A stretch of 64,000 nt of DNA from E44-bin46 sp964354655 (GCA_964354655.1 CAYHAL010000004.1:6764-70763); one strand, 5' to 3'. Counted from the first letter of the stretch, positions 25,593 through 34,571 are shown. A program made the numbers and translations. Notes: a model not told the origin generated them from the sequence alone.

Positions 25593-26912
25593 ATGAAGAC
25601 TGCTCAGATTGAAAATACAATACCAGATAATATAGAAATCAAATTTAGAGACGGGAAAATAATACACACTGAAACAGGTAGTTATACCGTTCTACCACCC
25701 GATACCATTATAACCGCGGAGAAGGTGTTTGAAATAATTGGTGTGGTTAAAGTAGAGCAAGTTAATCCTAACTTTACCGATGGTGTTCCTATTTTTAGAC
25801 TAAATGAAGCCCCAGTAAAAGCAAAATGTCACCGTCAGGCTTGCCAGTGGGCACTCCCGCCTACTCCCTTGAATAATCCTCCCAAGGAAAGCTTTGGTAA
25901 GGGGATGACTGTACCGCAATCGAAGGCAAGCGCGATGATGGAAGCAGTAGAGAGATATTGCGGGCAAAGATTTCATCACAGTAGGGTTATTAATGCAAAT
26001 TATGAGGAAGTGCGGGACTACGCTGTTCACCCCTCTGAATTTAATTTGCCGACCTTGCCACCAAAGTGTGAAAACTGCGTGGAGAGGAATAGGGGATGTT
26101 TTCAAGAACTTCAAAACGCTTGCCAGGAATGGAGTTGGGGTTACTCATTGATAACTAAATCACCAGCTCTAATTCCCTCTGCATTGGTTTATTACCCCTA
26201 TATATCGAAGAACAATCTATCGTTTATATTTAATGATACTGGCGGTCTCTCAGCAGGAAATACACTGGAGGAGGCAATATTGCAAGGGATGGCCGAGGTA
26301 ATTGAAAGAGATGCGCTATACTATGCTTTTAATCTGGGCAATCTAAGGAGCATGCCAATGGTCACCTTCAAAAATACAAAAAATAGACATATTCAAAAAT
26401 TTATTGCTGAGGTACTGCCCCCAGAGGGTATCTTTGCTTTCCATATACAGAACAAAAATCTTGACCTTAATATTGCTTCATTTAGTGCCTTTATATGCTA
26501 CAAGATAGGGAATGAGCGTCATTACTTTGGTGGCTCAGGAACGAACCTTAATCCGGAGACAGCTTTACTAAGAGCATTAACTGAGCTGGAGCAGCAGAAA
26601 GTTAGGCAAAAAGTCTTTGCTGAATTTGACCCTAATGACTTGGTGTCGCACAGTAGCCTAAAACAAGAGGATGTTATTGCTCTTGAAGAAATCCCTAATC
26701 AATCCACAGGTGATATAAGAAAAGATGTAGAGTTATATTTAGATAGATTATTAATAAACGACACAAATGTTATCATAATTAACTTAACTCACCCCGAGAT
26801 AGGAATACCAGTTGTTCGGGTTGTAATACCAAAACTGATTTCATATTCGGGGAGCCCTATTAAAGAGTCGCTGTTTCTTGATACAATTAAGGCTTTTGGT
26901 GGGCAGTGCTAA
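25593..26912 (+). CDS. YcaO-domain protein
   Basis: A 439-residue YcaO protein. YcaO enzymes use ATP to activate a peptide amide, making azolines or thioamides. The ATP-site helices are visible as SKASAMMEAVERY (110-122) and GLSAGNTLEEAILQGMAEVIERDA-type (about 219-242), with the third acidic element in ALTELEQQKVRQ. Cys-rich stretches CHRQAC (79-84) and CENCVERNRGC (about 151) could hold zinc, as in RiPP cyclodehydratases. No Pro-rich C-terminus, TfuA partner, E1-like partner or obvious precursor peptide is seen nearby. It lies 80 nt after the RdhA-like gene on the same strand. The ribosome binding site is poor. Confidence 0.88.
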   Translation: MKTAQIENTIPDNIEIKFRDGKIIHTETGSYTVLPPDTIITAEKVFEIIGVVKVEQVNPNFTDGVPIFRLNEAPVKAKCHRQACQWALPPTPLNNPPKESFGKGMTVPQSKASAMMEAVERYCGQRFHHSRVINANYEEVRDYAVHPSEFNLPTLPPKCENCVERNRGCFQELQNACQEWSWGYSLITKSPALIPSALVYYPYISKNNLSFIFNDTGGLSAGNTLEEAILQGMAEVIERDALYYAFNLGNLRSMPMVTFKNTKNRHIQKFIAEVLPPEGIFAFHIQNKNLDLNIASFSAFICYKIGNERHYFGGSGTNLNPETALLRALTELEQQKVRQKVFAEFDPNDLVSHSSLKQEDVIALEEIPNQSTGDIRKDVELYLDRLLINDTNVIIINLTHPEIGIPVVRVVIPKLISYSGSPIKESLFLDTIKAFGGQC

Positions 26913-27021
26913 CTTATCACTCCGTTCACTAATTTGGCTTTTTAGCGATTAGGGGTGATACATTTTCACCCAGTTACTGCAATATCTGATACCTAGACTA
27001 TCCCATCTCCTGTTTCAACTG

Positions 27022-27855
27022 CTATTTCTTGAATCGGATCGACTTGAACTTCTGCATTTGTTCTCTTATTGCGACTTCGGTCGGCAGGCGTTCCATACTC
27101 GATGCGCCATAAAACCCATGTATACCCTTTGTTTTGCTGAGAACATACTCAGCATCTTCAGGCATGGAGATTGGACCCCCGTGGCACAAGGCAATGATGT
27201 CCGGATTTACAGATTTTGCCGCGTCGCATATTTCCTGAACCCTGGCTGGTGCTTCCTCGAGTGACACTGCAGTCGTGGCTCCGATGGCCCCCTTGGTGGT
27301 CAGTCCCATATGCGCGACAATAATGTCAGCACCGGCTTCGGCCATTGCCTTTGCTTCCTTAGCATTAAATGCGTATGGTGTAGTCAGGAGGTCCAGTTCA
27401 TGAGCCTTGCGAATCATGTCAACTTCAAGACCATACCCCATACCGGTCTCTTCAAGGTTTTGCCGGAACAAACCATCGCATAAACCAACCGTTGGAAAGT
27501 TCTGGACTCCTGAAAAGCCGATCTCCTTAACCTGCTTAAGGAAAACGTCCATCTGGCGGAAAGGATCCGTGCCGCACACTCCGGCAAGAACCGGCGTGTC
27601 CTTGACAATGGGCAGCACTTCGCCAGCCATTTCCATGACGATAGCGTTGGCGTCACCGTAGGGCATCAGGCCGGCAAGCGAGCCTCTACCTGCCATGCGG
27701 AAACGTCCGCTGTTATAAATCACAATCAGGTCAACTCCCCCTGCCTCTTCAAATTTCGCGCTGATACCAGTTCCGGCGCCGGCACCGATAATCGGAAGAC
27801 CCGCCTCAATATTCTTCCTCAACCGTTCAAGGACTTCACTACGTGTAAATGCCAT
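27022..27855 (-). CDS. PEP hydrolase-like TIM-barrel protein (Tm-1 C-terminal domain family)
   Basis: A 277-residue protein of the phosphoenolpyruvate hydrolase-like family. Recognisable features are GAGAGTGISAKFEEAGGVDLI-like N-terminal barrel strands, LAGVCGTDPFR, VQNFPTVGLCDG and IVAHMGLTTKG. In plants the same domain is fused behind the Tm-1-like domain encoded by the next gene; in bacteria the two usually stand side by side, as here (2-nt gap). Cellular role is unknown. A strong AAGGAGG site precedes the ATG. Confidence 0.88.
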   Translation of the reverse strand: MAFTRSEVLERLRKNIEAGLPIIGAGAGTGISAKFEEAGGVDLIVIYNSGRFRMAGRGSLAGLMPYGDANAIVMEMAGEVLPIVKDTPVLAGVCGTDPFRQMDVFLKQVKEIGFSGVQNFPTVGLCDGLFRQNLEETGMGYGLEVDMIRKAHELDLLTTPYAFNAKEAKAMAEAGADIIVAHMGLTTKGAIGATTAVSLEEAPARVQEICDAAKSVNPDIIALCHGGPISMPEDAEYVLSKTKGIHGFYGASSMERLPTEVAIREQMQKFKSIRFKK

Positions 27856-27857
27856 AA

Positions 27858-29099
27858 TTACCTCCTTTTCTTATTGTTTGCCTGTTTGATTAGATCTAAC
27901 ATCATCTCAACCGCTTTGGCAGAAAACTGGGGATCATTGATATTGTTATCCATTTCAATTACAGGAATACCCGCCTTGACGTTGGCCTTGATGGCATCGA
28001 ACATTGCCCTATCCGCCTCACGGTCACAGAAAGGCTGGCCGTCGCCGTTAAGAATCGATACCCCTTTCAGAGGAATGAGAAAGGCAACTGGACCTTTGGC
28101 AGCGTTTGCTTTCTCAGCGAAAACCTTTCCCATTTTTTCATTCTCCTCATTGTTCGTGCGCATGAGCGTAACTGATGGGTTCCACTCGTAGAAGGTGCGG
28201 TTTGCCTCTTTGTATTTCGCTGGTACCGTGTCCGGTGCCCCGAAATTAGCCATGTCCACGCAGCCTGGAACGATCAGGTGAGGTATTCCCATTCGGCCGG
28301 GGGCATCAAGGCGTTCTGGGCCTGCGTCAAGCACCCCGCCGCAGACGGTATCAGCCCACTCGGTTGTCGTGATGTCAAGGACAGCGTCCACTAATCCCTC
28401 GTTAACCAGGCTCTCCATAGTCTTTCCACCGGTACCGGTGGCGTGGAAGACAAGAACCTCGTAACCCTTTGCCGACAATTCCTTTACACAAGCGTTCACG
28501 CACTCCGTGGTGTTACCAAACATTGATGCCGTGATAACCGGCTTATCCTCCGTGGCTTCTGGAATATCCGTTTCCACCATACCGCAAATTGCTCCCACTG
28601 CACGCGAAAAGATAATCCTCGAAACCCGGTTGATGCCGGCAACGTCAACAATTGATGGAATCATCGTGATATCCTTTGTCCCAACGTAAACCGACACATC
28701 CCCTGATGCTACGGTTGATGCACAAACCTTGGGAACACCCACCGGAAGAATACGCATCGCTGAAGTGACCACGGTGGTCGCAGCACTACCACCCATACCA
28801 AAAATCCCGTCAAACTTGCCCTCATCATAAAGTGACTTGATGAGCCTCGCTGCCCCGGCACACATGACCTTCATGGCTTCACCGCGATCCTTCTTTTTAC
28901 GAAGCTGCTCCAGGTTCCCCCTACCCGACTCAGCAACCCTGTCCGCTTCAACGTCCACAGGAAAGAGAGCCGTCGTTCCGAGGACGCCCGTATTAACTGT
29001 AAAAACCTTATGTCCACGGCTGAGTATCTGTTCCCGCACAAAGGCATACTCTTCTCCCTTGGTATCAAAAGCACCGATTAAACAAATTGTTTTCTGCAT
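27858..29099 (-). CDS. Tm-1-like ATP-binding protein (UPF0261)
   Basis: A 413-residue UPF0261 protein. The start IGAFDTKGEEYAFVRE and the segments GMGGSAATTVVTSAMRILPVGVPK-like and FHATGTGGKTMESL are family markers. The plant homologue Tm-1 binds ATP and blocks tobamovirus replication; the bacterial function is not established. It is first in a two-gene operon with the PEP hydrolase-like gene. A GGGGG site precedes the ATG by about 6 nt. Nothing links the pair directly to the flanking CoA pathways. Confidence 0.88.
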   Translation of the reverse strand: MQKTICLIGAFDTKGEEYAFVREQILSRGHKVFTVNTGVLGTTALFPVDVEADRVAESGRGNLEQLRKKKDRGEAMKVMCAGAARLIKSLYDEGKFDGIFGMGGSAATTVVTSAMRILPVGVPKVCASTVASGDVSVYVGTKDITMIPSIVDVAGINRVSRIIFSRAVGAICGMVETDIPEATEDKPVITASMFGNTTECVNACVKELSAKGYEVLVFHATGTGGKTMESLVNEGLVDAVLDITTTEWADTVCGGVLDAGPERLDAPGRMGIPHLIVPGCVDMANFGAPDTVPAKYKEANRTFYEWNPSVTLMRTNNEENEKMGKVFAEKANAAKGPVAFLIPLKGVSILNGDGQPFCDREADRAMFDAIKANVKAGIPVIEMDNNINDPQFSAKAVEMMLDLIKQANNKKRR

Positions 29100-29380
29100 G
29101 CCCCCTTTCTTTTAGTGAACTCGATTCACTTTATTAATCTATTCAACCGAAAATGGCCCCCAATAATACGACGAGATTCCTAGTTCGCTGCCCCTAACTA
29201 TGTATACAGAAGTGCTTCTACATAATATGGTAATATACAGAACAAATTCTGTATATTTAAATGTTGGTAGCATGTCAAAGAGCTTCATTCTTCCTTTATA
29301 ACGTTGTATGCGCTATAGTCGCCAGCTCAAGATAACTAGATTAGAGACCAAAAGTTGAGTGAAACACCCCTACACCTATA

Positions 29381-30967
29381 TCAAGTTGGCATAATGCCGT
29401 GTTTTTTCTCAGGTCTCTGTTCCGCTTTGTTTATTGCCATTTCTAGGGCTTGGATAAGCCTCGGCCTGGTTTCTGCCGGCTCGATTACGTCGTCAATGTG
29501 TAGGTGCTCAGCGGCTCTATATGGGTTGGCGAACGTGTCTCTATACTCCTTTATCTTCTCCTCCAACAGTTTGTCGGGGTCGTCTGTCTTTTCCAACTCT
29601 TTTCTGAATATTATGGCTGCCGCTCCATCCGGTCCCATCACCGCCAGTTCAGTGGTAGGCCAGCAAAATACGGCATCAGCACCCAGGTCTTTACTGCACA
29701 TTCCAAGGTAAGAGCCTCCGTAAGCTTTTCTGATAGTGAGGGTAATCTTTGGCACCGTAGCCTCGGAATAAGCGTAAAGCATCTTAGCTCCGTGTCTAAT
29801 TATTCCTCTCCATTCCTGTTCCGTTCCTGGTAGATATCCAGGCACATCAACCAAGTTGACGATCGGAATATTAAAGGCGTCGCAGAACCGGATGAACCGG
29901 GAGGCCTTATCACAGACATCGATATCCAGAGCTCCCGCTTTTGACATCGGTTGTTGAGCTATTATGCCCACCGACCATCCATTGAGTCTAGCAAAACAGG
30001 TGATAATGTTAGTGGCAAATATGGGGAATATCTCGAAGTAATTTTTCTTCCCATCCTGCCTCTGGTCAAATACCCTCTCAATTATCTTGTGCATGTCATA
30101 TGGACTGCTTGGATTCGCCGGGACAATATCAAACAGGGTTGTGTCGGTACGGGTTGGCTTGTCTCCCCAATCAACCCTTTTAGGAGATTCTCTATAGCTT
30201 GATGGCAAATAGCTTAGCAGCTCCTTTATACTTTGCAGGCACTCCTCCTCACTGTTTTCCGAGCGGCAAGCAACTCCCGCCTTCTTTTGAGCGACAATAG
30301 CACCACCCAGTTCCTCATGGCTAATCTCTTCTCCCATAATAGCCTTAACCACCTGCGGTCCGGTTATATAGGCATAACTTATGTCTTTAACCATAAATAT
30401 GAAGTCCGTGAGCGCTGGGGAATATACGCCGCCCCCAGCACAAGGACCAAGGATAGCGCATATTTGAGGGATTACACCAGAATAGATTGAGTTTCGATAG
30501 AAAATCTGTCCATATCCAGACAAAGCATCAACGCCGTCCTGAATCCTTGCCCCTCCGGAATCATTTATTCCTATGATAGGACACCCCGCTCTTGCGGCGC
30601 TATCCATTATTCGGCAAATCTTTGCGGCATGTATTTCTGATAGGGTTCCACCTATGCTGGTGAAATCTTGGGCATAAACATACACCTTTCTGCCGTCAAT
30701 CTTTCCATACCCAGTGATTACCCCGTCCGCTGGCACCTGTATTCTATCCATACCAAAAGCGGTACCTCTATTTGTAGCAAACATTCCAATCTCGCAAAAT
30801 GTCCCCTCATCCAGTAACTTCTGAATTCGCTCACGTGCTGTTAGCTTACCTCGCTTTCTCTGTTTTTCCACATTCTCGCTGCCCCCCATCTCCTCAACCT
30901 TTTGTCTACGCTTTTGTAGCTCAGCTAGCAATTTCTTCTTTATTTGCTTATCTTCATTTGTCGTCAT
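29381..30967 (-). CDS. mmdA: acyl-CoA carboxyltransferase (methylmalonyl-CoA decarboxylase alpha / propionyl-CoA carboxylase beta)
   Basis: A 528-residue biotin-dependent carboxyltransferase with two crotonase-fold halves. The N-half shows SGGARIQDGVDALSGYG near residue 130, and the C-half shows LVDVPGYLPGTEQEW and KAYGGSYLGMCSKDLGAD. It moves CO2 between methylmalonyl-/propionyl-CoA and carboxybiotin. The ATG at 30967 is preferred to the upstream TTG because GAGGGG precedes it and only TAAC separates it from the epimerase stop. It is last in the mutase operon. No biotin carboxylase is seen, which favours the decarboxylase role with the membrane beta/gamma subunits at 4.3-5.7 kb. Confidence 0.92.
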   Translation of the reverse strand: MTTNEDKQIKKKLLAELQKRRQKVEEMGGSENVEKQRKRGKLTARERIQKLLDEGTFCEIGMFATNRGTAFGMDRIQVPADGVITGYGKIDGRKVYVYAQDFTSIGGTLSEIHAAKICRIMDSAARAGCPIIGINDSGGARIQDGVDALSGYGQIFYRNSIYSGVIPQICAILGPCAGGGVYSPALTDFIFMVKDISYAYITGPQVVKAIMGEEISHEELGGAIVAQKKAGVACRSENSEEECLQSIKELLSYLPSSYRESPKRVDWGDKPTRTDTTLFDIVPANPSSPYDMHKIIERVFDQRQDGKKNYFEIFPIFATNIITCFARLNGWSVGIIAQQPMSKAGALDIDVCDKASRFIRFCDAFNIPIVNLVDVPGYLPGTEQEWRGIIRHGAKMLYAYSEATVPKITLTIRKAYGGSYLGMCSKDLGADAVFCWPTTELAVMGPDGAAAIIFRKELEKTDDPDKLLEEKIKEYRDTFANPYRAAEHLHIDDVIEPAETRPRLIQALEMAINKAEQRPEKKHGIMPT

Positions 30968-30968
30968 G

Positions 30969-31370
30969 TTATCCCCTCGGCTCAACTAGTTCGATTAATA
31001 CCTTCGTTTCTTTAGGATGCAGAAAGGCTATCCTAGTGCCTTTAACACCGCTTCTTGGCGTCTCATCGATGAACTGAATCCCTTTTTCTCTCAGCGTGTC
31101 TAGCGCCTGTTGAATATCACTTACTTCCAGAGCCAAGTGATGTAGTCCCTCCCCCCTTTTTTCAATGTACTTAGCAATAACTCCTTCGGGATCGGTTGAC
31201 TCTAGTAACTCAATCTTACCCTCACCCACCGGGATAATGGCAGTCCTCACCTTCTGCGCTTCCACAATCTCTATATCTTTAACCTTTAGCCCTAGGGCAT
31301 CGGTATATAGCTTTAGTGCATCTTCGATACTATTTACCGCAATCCCTATATGGTTAATCTTTTTAATCAA
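30969..31370 (-). CDS. mce: methylmalonyl-CoA epimerase
   Basis: A 133-residue glyoxalase-fold protein that interconverts (R)- and (S)-methylmalonyl-CoA. Metal ligands appear in INHIGIAV, LHHLALEV and the C-terminal LIELVEP. The open frame extends further upstream, but the family starts with the first of these strands and a TTG at 31370 has GGAGGGG six nt upstream, giving the usual family length. The start overlaps the end of the mutase small-subunit gene, so the two are translationally coupled. Confidence 0.92.
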   Translation of the reverse strand: MIKKINHIGIAVNSIEDALKLYTDALGLKVKDIEIVEAQKVRTAIIPVGEGKIELLESTDPEGVIAKYIEKRGEGLHHLALEVSDIQQALDTLREKGIQFIDETPRSGVKGTRIAFLHPKETKVLIELVEPRG

Positions 31371-31773
31371 TGCTCCCCTCCGGTAGGTTTTCTTCAATGA
31401 ACTTGACAATTTCGGCAATGGGTGTGCCTGGGCCGAAGATTTGGGCGATCCCAGCCTCTTTTAACTTGGGGATATCTTTCTTTGGTATGATTCCGCCCCC
31501 AATAAACAGGATATCCCTGCCACCCCTTTCTCTGACCAGACTCACTGTTTTCGGGAATAAAGATAGGTGAGCGCCAGACAGGCAACTCAGACCAACCACA
31601 TCTACATCCTCTTGAATAGCCGCCTCGGCAATTTGCTCTGGCGTTAGACGTAACCCAAGATAGATTACCTCCATCCCGGCATCTCTTAAACCTCGAGCTA
31701 CTACTTTGATTCCCCTATCATGCCCGTCTAGCCCAGGTTTAGCTATTAAGACTCGTATTTTTCTATTCTGCAC
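31363..31773 (-). CDS. methylmalonyl-CoA mutase, B12-binding (small/C-terminal) subunit
   Basis: A 136-residue cobalamin-binding domain. The base-off motif D16-x-H18-x2-G21 (LDGHDRG) is intact, with the later SCLSGAHL and GGGIIP segments that cradle the nucleotide tail. It pairs with the separate catalytic subunit encoded just upstream, as in archaeal and many anaerobe mutases. The start codon is GTG with GAGAGG upstream. Confidence 0.94.
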   Translation of the reverse strand: MQNRKIRVLIAKPGLDGHDRGIKVVARGLRDAGMEVIYLGLRLTPEQIAEAAIQEDVDVVGLSCLSGAHLSLFPKTVSLVRERGGRDILFIGGGIIPKKDIPKLKEAGIAQIFGPGTPIAEIVKFIEENLPEGSID

Positions 31774-31790
31774 AGCAAATACCTCTCGGC

Positions 31791-33407
31791 TTAGAGTATA
31801 TTTGGCTCTCGGTATTCCCCAAACACATCTCTCAGGGCATTACTTATCTCTCCTACGGTGGCATAAGCCTTAACTGCCTCAATTAGTGCCGGCATAATGT
31901 TCTCGTCACTCCTAGCTACGTCACATACTTCATCTAGCACTTTGCTTACTTTTTGGTTATCCCTTTCCTGCTTTAATCTTTTTAATCCCTCTATTTGTCT
32001 TTTCTCAACTTCTTCGCCAATCTCTAGAACCTTTGGTGCCTGCTCCTCCCTTACTGTGAACTTATTCACACCGACAACGACTTGTTCACCAGAATCTACC
32101 GCCCTTTGATAGTTGTAGGCTGAAGTTGCAATTTCTCTCTGAATATATCCCTTCTCTATTGCTTTTAAGGCACCGCCCATTTTATCAATTTCAGTGATAT
32201 ATCTCATTGCCTTATCTTCTATTTGGTTGGTTAAGCATTCTATATAGTATGAACCACCTAGCGGGTCAACAGTGTCGGCGACACCGCTCTCATAGGCAAT
32301 GATTTGCTGGGTTCTCAGGGCAACTTGCACTGCTTCCTCACTGGGCAAAGCCAGTGCCTCGTCAAATGAGTTAGTGTGTAAAGATTGGCAGCTCCCCAAT
32401 ACAGCGGCTAGTGCCTGCAAGGTTACTCTCACGATGTTATTAAGTGGTTGTTGCTCGGTGAGCGTGAACCCGTCGGTTTGAACATGATATCTTAGCATCA
32501 TCGACCCTGGGTTCTTGGCGCCAAATCTTTCCTTCATTATCTTAGCCCATATCCGGCGTAATGCCCTAAACTTGGCGACTTCCTCAAGAAGGTTGGTGTA
32601 GGCAGCAAAAAAGAATGAGAATCGTGGGGCAAAAGAGTCAACATCCATTCCTTTGTCTATCATCGCTTGAACATAGGCAATTCCATTAGCTAGAGTAAAG
32701 CCAGCTTCTTGAGCGGCAGTAGCCCCAGCCTCCCGCATATGATAGCCACTGATGCTTATTGAGTTCCATAGTGGCATATTTTGGGCGCAATAGGAGCAAA
32801 TATCAGTAACCAATCGCATAGATGGAGTCGGACCAAAGATATACGTGTTTCTGGCTATATATTCCTTCAATATATCGTTTTGCACAGTCCCTCTGAGCTT
32901 ATCAGCAGTTGTTCCCTGCTTTTCGGCAGCAGCAATATATAAGGCCAATAAAATTGGTGCCGTGGAGTTAATTGTCATTGATGTGCTTACCTCGGCTAAT
33001 GGAATACCGTCCCAAAGCCTCTCCATATCTTTAAGCGAGTCTATGGCAACACCACACTTGCCAACCTCTCCAGCGGAAAGTGGGTGGTCTGAATCATATC
33101 CCTCTTGAGTAGGTAAATGGAAGGCGACACTAAACCCAGTTTGCCCTTGCTCGTACAGATATTTGTACCGCTTATTTGTCTCTTCTACACTGGCAAAGCC
33201 AGCATATTGGCGCATAGTCCATAGCCTGCTCCTGTAGCCGGTGGGCATTATATGCCTAGTATATGGATACTCACCAGGAACACCAATGTCCTCCTGCTTA
33301 CACCCCTCCAAATCGGCCAGTGTATATACCCTATTGACTACAATTCCATCAACGGTAGTCCTGAACTCCTTCTTTCTTTCGGTTATTTCTTTTTTCTTCT
33401 CAGGCAT
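31791..33407 (-). CDS. methylmalonyl-CoA mutase family, catalytic (large) subunit
   Basis: A 538-residue TIM-barrel subunit of an acyl-CoA mutase. LWTMRQYAGFASVEETN, GYDSDHP and the active-site His in SGYHMREAGA are conserved. It isomerises methylmalonyl-CoA and succinyl-CoA by a radical route with adenosylcobalamin. Residues before the conserved RxWT motif read PTGYRSRLW rather than the TMYxFRPW of well-studied methylmalonyl mutases, so a related substrate cannot be ruled out. Its operon partners (epimerase, carboxyltransferase, MeaB) favour methylmalonyl-CoA. The ATG has a strong GAGAGGGG site. Confidence 0.9.
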   Translation of the reverse strand: MPEKKKEITERKKEFRTTVDGIVVNRVYTLADLEGCKQEDIGVPGEYPYTRHIMPTGYRSRLWTMRQYAGFASVEETNKRYKYLYEQGQTGFSVAFHLPTQEGYDSDHPLSAGEVGKCGVAIDSLKDMERLWDGIPLAEVSTSMTINSTAPILLALYIAAAEKQGTTADKLRGTVQNDILKEYIARNTYIFGPTPSMRLVTDICSYCAQNMPLWNSISISGYHMREAGATAAQEAGFTLANGIAYVQAMIDKGMDVDSFAPRFSFFFAAYTNLLEEVAKFRALRRIWAKIMKERFGAKNPGSMMLRYHVQTDGFTLTEQQPLNNIVRVTLQALAAVLGSCQSLHTNSFDEALALPSEEAVQVALRTQQIIAYESGVADTVDPLGGSYYIECLTNQIEDKAMRYITEIDKMGGALKAIEKGYIQREIATSAYNYQRAVDSGEQVVVGVNKFTVREEQAPKVLEIGEEVEKRQIEGLKRLKQERDNQKVSKVLDEVCDVARSDENIMPALIEAVKAYATVGEISNALRDVFGEYREPNIL

Positions 33408-33427
33408 TCCCCTCTCCCTAAGTGCAT

Positions 33428-34174
33428 TTAATGGTTTTTACGCCGCTTGTCTATTATTTTATAGAGCTCCTCGATTCCCACACCGTTTATGGCTTGAGTA
33501 GTCATAATTGATGGTTCGGATTTTCCAGGTTTGGCTCCCAATGTAGCTCTAAGCTCAGCTGCTAGCGTTTCAGCCCCCACATGGTCTGCCTTATTGACTA
33601 CAACTATATCAGCAATTTCTAGTAGACCTGCTTTCATAGCTTGCATGTCGTCTCCAGACTCTGGTACTAGAATTAGGACAACGATATCTGCTATCCCTCT
33701 AATACTTAGTTCAGTTTGCCCAACACCGACGGTTTCTATTATGATAACATCCTTACCAAAAGCGTCCAATAGATTTACTGTAGCCTCGACTGCTTCGGAT
33801 AGACCACCGTAGCTACCTCTACTGGCCATACTACGAATAAATACCCCGCTATCCAAGTAGTGCCGCTGCATTCTTATCCTGTCACCTAACACAGCGCCAC
33901 CGGTAATAGGGCTACTTGGGTCCACGGCTATGATCCCTACAGATAATCCCTTGCTTCTAATCGTGCTAGTCAGTTTGTCCACCAAGGTGCTCTTGCCCCC
34001 GCCCGGGGGACCAGTAATACCTATACGGTAAGCTTTACCTAAGTGTGGGCGGATAACTTCTATCATTTCAGAGAAAGCTGGACTATCATTTTCAACAAGC
34101 GAGATTAATTGTGCCAGGGACTTCTTTTCACCAGCAAGCATACTGTTTACTAATTCCGCTATTTTCGAGGTCAT
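33428..34174 (-). CDS. meaB: MeaB/ArgK-type GTPase, mutase chaperone
   Basis: A 248-residue G3E-family GTPase that loads and protects B12 mutases. The Walker A is GPPGGGKST (about 54-62), switch regions read VDPSSPITGGAVLGDRIRM and ETVGVGQTE, and the guanine-specificity motif is NKAD. It stops at IDKRRKNH and lacks the about 60-80-residue C-terminal arm that dimerises longer homologues. The ATG at 34174 is used; a TTG lies directly before it. It is the first gene of the five-gene operon. Confidence 0.92.
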   Translation of the reverse strand: MTSKIAELVNSMLAGEKKSLAQLISLVENDSPAFSEMIEVIRPHLGKAYRIGITGPPGGGKSTLVDKLTSTIRSKGLSVGIIAVDPSSPITGGAVLGDRIRMQRHYLDSGVFIRSMASRGSYGGLSEAVEATVNLLDAFGKDVIIIETVGVGQTELSIRGIADIVVLILVPESGDDMQAMKAGLLEIADIVVVNKADHVGAETLAAELRATLGAKPGKSEPSIMTTQAINGVGIEELYKIIDKRRKNH

Positions 34175-34177
34175 CAA

Positions 34178-34571
34178 TCCAGGAATATACTCCTTAGGCT
34201 ATTCAAAAAATCTTCCCAGTGTCCCTACCCTGCGAACAATTGAGTGTTTGGCCTTTATATATAACTCTTAATGACTTAAACTCTGTTCTATATTTTACCG
34301 CATTCCACTTCCTCAGTAAAGATTTTGAATCAAATCGTCTTATATATTATGTAACCAAAGACCTGTGCTGAATCACACAAAAGTTGCTGTAGTGTCTGCA
34401 TCACGGACAAGGTGGCCTCTCCAAATCAATGTCGCCCCAGCGCAGCCCAGTGTAGGCTTTAGTGTGGTCGCACATTAAAACGCAGCATTGAGCAACTTGT
34501 TTAAATAGTGTAAAATTTAAAACACGACTTTATAGAACTGACCTATGATGGATAGCTAAGGAGGTCACTAA
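34178..34571. other. divergent intergenic region between mutase and enoyl-CoA hydratase operons
   Basis: About 390 nt with no gene. It must hold two back-to-back promoters; the plus-strand one is listed separately, and the minus-strand one probably lies in the AT-rich part at 34255-34300. Confidence 0.5.
34488..34516 (+). promoter_or_regulatory. promoter of the enoyl-CoA hydratase operon
   Basis: TTGAGC, 17 nt, TAAAAT, about 55 nt before the ATG. Confidence 0.45.

Noticed and set aside
18866..26912. Classical respiratory reductive dehalogenase operon
   Set aside because: No Tat signal, no RdhB anchor, no rdh-type regulator gene; the context is AOR and TRAP instead.
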